Assembly (NCBI GenBank): GCA_044345075.1
Contig: JBIJBU010000095.1
Location: 1 to 7,422, forward strand
Direction of reading: 5' to 3'
Origin: CAIKZY01 sp044345075
GTDB taxonomy: Bacteria > Actinomycetota > Actinomycetes > S36-B12
Length of the DNA: 7,422 bases
The notes under the pieces were generated by a model. The model saw only the letters and a list, made by a program, of their open reading frames with translations, searched no databases and was not told the DNA's origin. The position numbers and the translations under genes are program-made. Of the stretch, positions 1-4,004 are shown in pieces; the first letter of the stretch is position 1, and each line of letters begins with the position of its first letter.

Positions 1-182
1 TCGGTACGAATCACTGTGCCGGGCTCTGCCGGCAGGGGAGTCGGGGGCACGTAGAAGGCGGCGATCTTGGCCTGCGCGCGCGATACCGAGAGCTTGTGGG
101 CCGAGATCACCCAGATCGTGCTGATCATGGCGATCACGACGATCGACGCTACGACGATGGCGACCCATTTCACTACTCGCAT
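1..182 (-). CDS. Secreted or membrane-anchored lipase/alpha-beta hydrolase-like protein, N-terminal part only
   Basis: The first 60 residues are visible on the - strand; the rest lies beyond base 1. An N-terminal basic stretch (MRVVKW) is followed by a hydrophobic segment at about residues 6-26, which reads as a signal anchor or uncleaved signal peptide, so the protein should act outside the cytoplasm. Residues 43-59 read FYVPPTPLPAEPGTVIR. This resembles the FY-x-PP-x-PLP-x(2)-PG-x-LIR segment found at the mature N-terminus of actinobacterial secretory lipases and related alpha/beta hydrolases. No catalytic residue is in view, so the family call is an inference from this one motif. The start is uncertain. 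ATG at 182 could be leaderless, because a TACATT box ends 6 bases before it. GTG at 173 would instead use the AAGGA at 187-183. The gene is divergent from the gene at 236. Confidence 0.6.
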   Translation of the reverse strand, partial: MRVVKWVAIVVASIVVIAMISTIWVISAHKLSVSRAQAKIAAFYVPPTPLPAEPGTVIRT

Positions 183-205
183 TCCTTGAATGTACTGCCT
201 TTCCC

Positions 206-220
206 CATGCCCGAGGCATG
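206..220. promoter_or_regulatory. Inverted repeat in the divergent intergenic region
   Basis: CATGCC (206-211), CGA, GGCATG (215-220) is a perfect 6-bp inverted repeat with a 3-bp centre. It lies in the 53-base gap between the divergent starts at 182 and 236. The position suits an operator for both genes, but the site is short and could be chance. Confidence 0.3.
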
Positions 221-235
221 CGAGAGGATGTGGGC

Positions 236-778
236 GTGAGTGAAGCCACCGAGGTCATCGTCTTCGAGCCACGCCCTGGCTCCGCTGCCGCGAACCCCCT
301 GGGCGCCGTCGTCGAGATCTCGGCCTCGGCCGTGTTTGCGTTGTTCGCGGTGGCCGAGCAGACAGTCAGCTCGACTGTCTCGACCGTCGCGAACTCCGCC
401 TTGGTGAATTCCGCCCTCGACAAGGTGGTGCCCTACGCGGTCAACGCGGTGATCGGCCGCATGAATCTGACCGAGATCGTTCTCGAACGTGTCGACATCG
501 ACGAGATCGTCGCGCAAGCCGATCTGGAGAAAATCATCGATCGTCTTCCGCTGATTGATCTCGCGAACTACATCATTGACGAGATCGACCTGCCGCAGAT
601 CATTCGCCAGTCGACAGGCGGCATCGCTACCGATGCCATGAATACCACGCGTATGCAGGCCATTGATGCCGATGATCTCGTGCAGAAGGTTGTCGACACG
701 ATCATGCTGCGCCGCAAGGCCCGCAAGACCACAGCGCCCGGTGAGATTGCCGCCGAGTACTCGGGGGAGACCTCGTGA
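236..778 (+). CDS. Conserved actinobacterial protein with D-[LI]-x-x-[IV] repeats, partner of an RDD protein
   Basis: This is a 180-residue protein of unknown function. GTG at 236 is chosen because GAGAGG (222-227) sits 8 bases upstream. The in-frame ATG at 218 would add six residues and has no comparable site. A mildly hydrophobic Ala/Val-rich region (about 20-75) is followed by short units of about 10 residues: MNLTEIVLER (76-85), VDIDEIVAQA (86-95), ADLEKIIDRL (95-104), a looser unit near 107-116, and IDLPQIIRQS (117-126). These match the VDLDAVVDRVDLDAV-type repeats, followed by a STG-x-A-x-(E/D)-A segment (here STGGIATDAM, 126-135), that I recall from actinobacterial proteins encoded beside RDD genes. 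A basic MLRRKARK stretch (157-164) precedes the end. The stop overlaps the RDD gene start by 4 bases (GTGA), so the two are probably co-translated and may work together at the membrane. No enzyme motif is visible. Confidence 0.85.
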   Translation: MSEATEVIVFEPRPGSAAANPLGAVVEISASAVFALFAVAEQTVSSTVSTVANSALVNSALDKVVPYAVNAVIGRMNLTEIVLERVDIDEIVAQADLEKIIDRLPLIDLANYIIDEIDLPQIIRQSTGGIATDAMNTTRMQAIDADDLVQKVVDTIMLRRKARKTTAPGEIAAEYSGETS

Positions 779-1329
779 ACTCGTTCAGCGAGTACAAGCG
801 CCGTATTGACTCCGGTGAGCCTGGTTTCGATGTGGATACCTCGGTTCCCAAGGACGCCCGCCCCTATCAAGGTCATCGCGCAGGGTTCATCTCCAGAGCT
901 CTTGCAGCTCTTATTGATCTCGGTTCGGTCATTGCACTCGTGTTCACGGTCAATCTGGTCGTTGCCCTCATTCGATTGATTATCGAGCGGGTGCAAGGTG
1001 CGACTTTGCCGCAGTTCGGCTGGTCGGTGGCACTCGGCTTCTTACTTCTCTGGCTCGCCTGGACATACGCCTGGAGCACGACAGGGCGCAGTCTCGGCAT
1101 GCACATCATGGGCCTGCGCATCGTCGGTTACTCCGGGCATCGCGTACGCCTGCCAGTCGCTGCCCTGCGCTCGATCTTTTGCATGCTGTTCCCTATCGGC
1201 CTGATCTGGGTGATCTTCAGCCCCGCGAATCGATCCCTTCAGGATGTCGTGCTGCGCACTAGCGTGGTGCATGACTGGGTGGTGGGTCTGCCCACGATCC
1301 GCAGCGGTCCGCCCCCTGGGACCGCCTAA
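775..1329 (+). CDS. RDD-family integral membrane protein
   Basis: This 184-residue membrane protein starts at GTG 775, with a GGGGGAG ribosome binding site (764-770) and a GTGA overlap with the upstream gene. RDD-family hallmarks are present. RAGFISRALAALID (35-48) supplies the conserved Arg and Asp at the first helix. TGRSLGMHIMGLRIV (103-117) matches the T-G-R-(S/T)-L-G-x(3)-(M/L)-G-L-R-V segment. NRSLQDVVLRTSVV (152-165) matches the closing R-(S/T)-L-x-D motif. Three hydrophobic helices are apparent at about 46-70, 83-101 and 127-149. The family sits in the cytoplasmic membrane. Some members are linked to ion or osmotic stress transport, but for most the function is unknown, and the sequence here does not specify a substrate. 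Its repeat-protein neighbour suggests a two-gene unit, ended by the terminator at 1369. Confidence 0.9.
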   Translation: MNSFSEYKRRIDSGEPGFDVDTSVPKDARPYQGHRAGFISRALAALIDLGSVIALVFTVNLVVALIRLIIERVQGATLPQFGWSVALGFLLLWLAWTYAWSTTGRSLGMHIMGLRIVGYSGHRVRLPVAALRSIFCMLFPIGLIWVIFSPANRSLQDVVLRTSVVHDWVVGLPTIRSGPPPGTA

Positions 1330-1368
1330 TCGGCCGCCTGCCCACTAATCCCTAGGTTTTTCTGCCTT

Positions 1369-1393
1369 ACCCGCCCCGCAAGGGGCGGGTTTT
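1369..1393 (+). terminator. Rho-independent terminator of the RDD operon
   Basis: A perfect 9-bp stem, ACCCGCCCC (1369-1377) with GGGGCGGGT (1382-1390), is closed by a GCAA tetraloop of the GNRA type and followed by TTTT (1390-1393). It lies 39 bases after the RDD stop. The T run is on the + strand only, so it should stop transcription coming from 236-1329 and insulate the dcw promoter. Confidence 0.85.
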
Positions 1394-1420
1394 GTGCGTT
1401 CTGGCCCTATTTGAGGCCCG

Positions 1421-1494
1421 GGTGGAGGGCCGATGGTGGTGGATGACCATGGTGGATGGTGCCCACGAGGGAGCCCGTTGTGAGGTGGAGGGAA
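1421..1494 (+). promoter_or_regulatory. Upstream GTGG/TGG-rich cluster, possible auxiliary MraZ sites
   Basis: GGTGGAGGG occurs at 1421-1429 and again at 1484-1492, and a third time inside the promoter array at 1525-1533. TGGTGGATG is directly repeated at 1437-1445 and 1450-1458. These use the same core as the phased operator downstream but do not keep its 10-bp spacing. They may be secondary binding sites or simply G-rich intergenic DNA. The rest of the gap (1394-1420 and 1495-1505) shows nothing further. Confidence 0.35.
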
Positions 1495-1505
1495 TTCTCA
1501 GGAAA

Positions 1506-1549
1506 TTGGGCGGAGGTGGTTGACGGTGGAGGGAAGTGGGGTACAGTGG
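1506..1549 (+). promoter_or_regulatory. MraZ operator: five 10-bp-phased repeats
   Basis: GTGG tetramers begin at exactly 1516, 1526, 1536 and 1546, with a degenerate TTGG at 1506. This gives five units with a 10-bp period, one helical turn. MraZ is known to bind direct repeats of a TGG-containing core spaced by about 5 bases, upstream of its own gene. The array covers the -35, the spacer and the -10 of the promoter, which is the geometry expected for autorepression. Confidence 0.8.
1520..1547 (+). promoter_or_regulatory. Probable dcw operon promoter upstream of mraZ
   Basis: TTGACG (1520-1525) as -35 and TACAGT (1542-1547) as -10 are separated by 16 bases. The -10 fits the actinobacterial TAnnnT consensus. 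Transcription would begin near 1553-1555, giving a leader of about 44 bases before the mraZ ATG. No equally good promoter was found elsewhere between the terminator and mraZ. Confidence 0.65.
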
Positions 1550-1575
1550 CGTCACCTGGAGGTTCCAGGGTGACG
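1550..1575 (+). promoter_or_regulatory. Inverted repeat/hairpin at the 5' end of the mraZ leader
   Basis: GTCACCTGGA (1551-1560) and TCCAGGGTGAC (1564-1574) are complementary except for one bulged G (1568). C1550-G1575 extends the stem to 11 bp around a GGT loop. It lies between the predicted transcription start and the GGAGGT at 1585. It could be a 5' mRNA stabilising hairpin or a DNA operator for a dimeric regulator. If transcription starts at 1554, the outermost pairs are lost from the RNA. Confidence 0.5.
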
Positions 1576-1597
1576 AGTGGGGCTGGAGGTGCAGAAG

Positions 1598-2029
1598 ATG
1601 TTCTTGGGAACACACTCACCGCGCCTCGATGACAAGGGCCGTCTCGTCCTCCCCGCCAAGTTCCGTGAGGGACTGGCTGCAGGTGTCGTCCTGGCCAAGG
1701 GCCAGGACCGTTCGATCGTGGTCTGGCCGGCGGCCGAGTTCGCGGCCCACGCTGAGCGCCTGAACGAGGCCTCCCGTTCTGACGCCCAGGTCCGGGCTTA
1801 CCTGCGAGTGCTGTTCTCCGGGGCATCCGATGAGATTCCTGATCGCCAGGGTCGAATCACCATGCCTGCAGCGCTGCGCGAGTACGCCGGCCTGGACCGC
1901 GACGTTGTTGTTGTCGGCAATGGCATCACCGTCGAGATCTGGGATGCCACCAGCTGGGAGACCTACCTGGCAGGCCAGGAAGAGGGCTTCTCCGGAATCA
2001 GCGAGGAGGTCGTGCCGGGAATTCTCTAG
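1598..2029 (+). CDS. mraZ: Transcriptional regulator MraZ
   Basis: MraZ is a DNA-binding regulator of the dcw cluster that forms ring-shaped oligomers and usually represses its own operon. The protein has 143 residues, the family's usual length. It contains two SpoVT/AbrB-like swapped-hairpin halves with the D-x-x-G-R signatures DDKGR (11-15) and DRQGR (82-86), each followed by a (L/M)PA segment (LPAKFR 18-23, MPAALR 89-94). ATG 1598 is chosen because GGAGGT (1585-1590) stands 7 bases upstream and MFLGTH is the canonical N-terminus. GTG 1577 and GTG 1589 in the same frame would add residues absent from the family. The phased operator over its promoter supports autoregulation. The protein ends normally (EEVVPGIL), just before the long inverted repeat at 2032. 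Confidence 0.97.
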   Translation: MFLGTHSPRLDDKGRLVLPAKFREGLAAGVVLAKGQDRSIVVWPAAEFAAHAERLNEASRSDAQVRAYLRVLFSGASDEIPDRQGRITMPAALREYAGLDRDVVVVGNGITVEIWDATSWETYLAGQEEGFSGISEEVVPGIL

Positions 2030-2031
2030 AG

Positions 2032-2130
2032 GATCCGCGCGGTGAGGTCTCCTCCCGCCTCCGCTCTGACACCACTTCCCCGGTGCCAGAACCGCTTGAG
2101 AAAGCGGGCGGGGACCTGGCTACGCGGATC
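2032..2130 (+). repeat. Imperfect 27-position inverted repeat, potential long RNA stem-loop between mraZ and the small ORF
   Basis: Positions 2032-2058 can pair with 2104-2130 without any bulge. The helix has 8 pairs (GATCCGCG/CGCGGATC), a mismatch, 3 pairs including two G-U, a mismatch, 8 pairs (AGGTCTCC/GGGGACCT, one G-U), a mismatch, and 5 pairs (CCCGC/GCGGG). That makes 24 of 27 pairable around a 45-base loop. It begins two bases after the mraZ stop. No T run follows, so it is not a standard terminator. In the transcript it could be an RNase III-type processing site, a stabiliser of the mraZ mRNA, or an attenuator-like element. In DNA it could be a repeat element. Confidence 0.55.
2092..2107 (+). 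repeat. Short GNRA hairpin competing with the long stem
   Basis: CCGCTT (2092-2097) pairs with AAGCGG (2102-2107) around a GAGA tetraloop. Its 3' arm shares bases 2104-2107 with the inner arm of the long inverted repeat, so the innermost helix of that repeat and this hairpin cannot form together. No T run follows, so termination is unlikely. Confidence 0.45.
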
Positions 2131-2196
2131 GATCAGCGCCAACCGAATAAGTAAACAGCAAGCCCCGCACCACCACCGCGACGAAAAAGGACACAC

Positions 2197-2328
2197 ATGA
2201 GCACGTTGATCAGCCAGGTACAGCGCGTACCTTCAACCGCGCGCACCGCTGGTGTTCTCGTCGCCTCCGCTGCTCTCACCGTCGCCGTCATGGCCGGTCT
2301 CAACTCGATCGTCGGGACCTGGGCCTGA
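2197..2328 (+). CDS. 43-residue single-pass membrane microprotein, unknown function
   Basis: I do not recognise this small protein. It begins MSTLISQVQRVPSTAR, a short polar N-terminus with two Arg. One hydrophobic helix follows at about residues 18-40 (AGVLVASAALTVAVMAGL and on), ending NSIVGTWA. The expected topology is N-terminus in the cytoplasm with almost no periplasmic part. Support for coding: AAGGA (2187-2191) lies 5 bases before the ATG, 33 of 43 sense codons end in G or C as in the neighbours, and the stop falls 2 bases before the rsmH ATG, which has no strong ribosome binding site of its own. Translating this ORF may therefore drive rsmH by coupling. It could be a divisome or envelope microprotein, or mainly a coupling leader. 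The mraZ-rsmH gap holds other small genes in some actinobacteria, so homologues may exist unannotated because of their size. Confidence 0.65.
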   Translation: MSTLISQVQRVPSTARTAGVLVASAALTVAVMAGLNSIVGTWA

Positions 2329-2330
2329 TC

Positions 2331-3287
2331 ATGTCGACCTCCACCCGCCACATCCCGGTCATGCGTGACCGCGTACTGGCATTGCTCGCCCCGGCGCTGG
2401 AGACTCCAGGCGCTGTGCTGGTCGACGCAACCTTGGGTCTAGGTGGTCACGCAGAGCAGGCACTTACTCAGTTTCCGGACATCCACCTCGTCGGTCTTGA
2501 TCGCGACCCGGAGGCCCTGCGCCTGTCGGGGGAGCGTCTCGCACCGTTCAGCGGCCGAACCACCCTCGTGCACGCGGTCTACGACGAACTGCCCGAAGTT
2601 CTCGAGTCGCTCGGCATTCCCTCAGTGCAGGGCATCTTGTTCGACCTCGGTGTCTCCTCGATGCAGCTCGACGAGATCGATCGCGGCTTCTCGTACGCCA
2701 ATGACGCACCGCTCGATATGCGCATGGATCCGACCACGGAGCTCACGGCAGCCGAGATCCTGAACACGTACCCGGCCGGTGACATCGTGCGAGTGCTGCG
2801 TGAGTTCGGCGAGGAGAAGTTCGCCACCCGCATCGTCTCGCGCATCGTTGACGAACGCGCACGTGAGCCGTTCACCAACTCTGCCCGCCTTGTCGAACTC
2901 ATTCGCGAGTCGATTCCGCAGGCTGCTCGTCGCACTGGCGGTAACCCGGCCAAGCGCACCTTCCAGGCCCTGCGCATCGAGGTCAACGGCGAACTCGACG
3001 TTCTGCGTGCAGCGATCCCCGCAGCGCTCGATTCCTTGAGCCTCGGAGGTCGCATCGTCGTGATGTCGTACCAGTCACTCGAGGATCGCATCGTCAAGCA
3101 GGCACTTGCCCGAGGCGCTGAGTCCAAGGCCCCCCGCGATCTGCCGATCGTTCCCGACTCGATGAAGCCGTGGCTGCACCTGATCACTCGCGGCGCCGAG
3201 ATGGCCTCCGAGTCAGAGATCGAGTCGAATCCTCGTGCTGCATCAGTACGAGTTCGTGCTGCCGAAAAAGTGGCGGTGGCCGCATGA
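2331..3287 (+). CDS. rsmH: 16S rRNA (cytosine(1402)-N(4))-methyltransferase RsmH (MraW)
   Basis: RsmH transfers a methyl group from S-adenosylmethionine to N4 of C1402 (E. coli numbering) in the decoding centre of 16S rRNA. The protein has 318 residues, a normal length. Family signatures in order are RHIPVM at the start (6-11), the SAM-binding VDATLGLGGHAE (31-42), LDRDPEAL (56-63), FDLGVSSMQLDEIDRGFSY (104-122), PLDMRMD (127-133), RTFQALRIEVNGEL in the C-terminal half, and SYQSLEDRIVK near the end, where many homologues have SFHSLEDR. ATG 2331 is required to keep HIPVM. The preceding bases (CCTGATC) offer no good ribosome binding site, so coupling to the 43-residue ORF is likely. Its stop overlaps the ftsL start (ATGA). 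It does not have the long N-terminal extension that I recall in the mycobacterial protein. Confidence 0.97.
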   Translation: MSTSTRHIPVMRDRVLALLAPALETPGAVLVDATLGLGGHAEQALTQFPDIHLVGLDRDPEALRLSGERLAPFSGRTTLVHAVYDELPEVLESLGIPSVQGILFDLGVSSMQLDEIDRGFSYANDAPLDMRMDPTTELTAAEILNTYPAGDIVRVLREFGEEKFATRIVSRIVDERAREPFTNSARLVELIRESIPQAARRTGGNPAKRTFQALRIEVNGELDVLRAAIPAALDSLSLGGRIVVMSYQSLEDRIVKQALARGAESKAPRDLPIVPDSMKPWLHLITRGAEMASESEIESNPRAASVRVRAAEKVAVAA

Positions 3288-3994
3288 GCGCGAACGCCCG
3301 CAAGCTTGTTGATCCGATCAATGAATCGACAGCAACTGAGTACGCCACGCAGGGTGCCAAGGCTCGCAAGCTCTCTCGCCCCGAGCTCAAGCTCGTCTCG
3401 CAGCTTCGCCCGGAGAAGGCCAGCAGGGGAGTCTTCGCCCTGCTCGTCGGCGGTTTGCTCGGTGCCGGTCTGATCGTGATGCTCGTCATCAACACCTCAC
3501 TCGCATCCGGCGCATTCGTCGTCAGTGAGCTGCAGACGCAGAAGTCCGAACTCACCGTCGAGGCGCAGGCACTGGCCAAGGAAGTCGACGCCATGTCGAG
3601 CCCGGCGAACCTCGAGGCCAAGGCGCTTGCCCTGGGCATGCAGCCGAGCCGCAACCCTGTCTTCTTGAACCTCGGTGATGGCTCGATCCTCGGCAAGCCC
3701 AACGGTGCGAATGTCTCTCCGAATGCGCAGCTCCCGCGACTTTCGACCCCTGCTGACCTCACCGCAGTCGAGGCAGTCGACAACGGTGCAGTGAGCAGTG
3801 AGTTCCCCCCGGCTGTCGGCCCGAACTACGACCCGGCTGCTGCTGATGCGACTACGGCCACGCCCGAGGACACCGCCTGGGGCGAGGTCGTCGAGGTCAC
3901 CGAGGCACCGAAGGCGGCGCGCACCGGCAAGCCCGGCAAGAAGGCAAAGATCGCGAAGAACGACGCTGGCCTAAGCGCCACCGCGATCGGATAA
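3284..3994 (+). CDS. ftsL: FtsL-like cell division protein with long C-terminal tail
   Basis: This 236-residue bitopic membrane protein sits at the FtsL position between rsmH and ftsI. A cytoplasmic N-terminus (1-48) is followed by one transmembrane helix at about 50-70 (FALLVGGLLGAGLIVMLVIN, 51-70). A short coiled-coil-like segment at about 80-105 (SELQTQKSELTVEAQALAKE) comes next, then the SPANLEAKALALGM segment (106-119) typical of FtsL/DivIC relatives. FtsL pairs with the FtsB/DivIC protein and helps activate septal synthesis by FtsW and FtsI. The tail from about 130 to 236 is Ala/Pro/Thr-rich, with a Lys-rich stretch near the end (GKPGKKAKIAK). Classical FtsL proteins are about half this length, while actinobacterial ones are often extended. 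ATG 3284 is chosen for the ATGA overlap with rsmH. An upstream in-frame start at 3170 would lie deep inside rsmH. Sequence identity in this family is weak, so the name rests on position and architecture. Confidence 0.88.
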   Translation: MSANARKLVDPINESTATEYATQGAKARKLSRPELKLVSQLRPEKASRGVFALLVGGLLGAGLIVMLVINTSLASGAFVVSELQTQKSELTVEAQALAKEVDAMSSPANLEAKALALGMQPSRNPVFLNLGDGSILGKPNGANVSPNAQLPRLSTPADLTAVEAVDNGAVSSEFPPAVGPNYDPAAADATTATPEDTAWGEVVEVTEAPKAARTGKPGKKAKIAKNDAGLSATAIG

Positions 3995-4004
3995 TCCATC
4001 CACC

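Noticed and set aside
1369..1390. Terminator hairpin acting in both directions
   Set aside because: On the - strand the stem is followed by AAGGCAG rather than a T run, and no converging gene is present.
1407..1826. Open frames on the - strand across the mraZ promoter and mraZ
   Set aside because: The translation is Pro/Arg/His-rich low complexity caused by the G-rich promoter region, with no recognisable motif.
2019..2036. Abutting GAATTC, TCTAGA and GGATCC hexamers, resembling a cloning polylinker
   Set aside because: They run across the natural C-terminus and stop codon of MraZ (GIL then TAG), no further vector sequence follows, and the operon continues normally. I take it as coincidence, though an assembly check here would be cheap.
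2141..2160. AT-richer patch before the microORF as an internal promoter
   Set aside because: No TAnnnT -10 box with a matching -35 at 16-18 bases could be found. TTGAGA at 2096 with TACGCG at 2121 has a 19-base spacer and a poor -10.
2579..3187. 202-codon open frame on the - strand inside rsmH
   Set aside because: Ser/Arg-rich composition and full overlap with a well conserved gene mark it as a shadow frame.
3170..3283. Upstream extension of the ftsL frame by 38 codons
   Set aside because: It lies inside rsmH, its Cys/Arg/Ser-rich translation does not look like an FtsL N-terminus, and the ATGA overlap at 3284 is a standard start arrangement.
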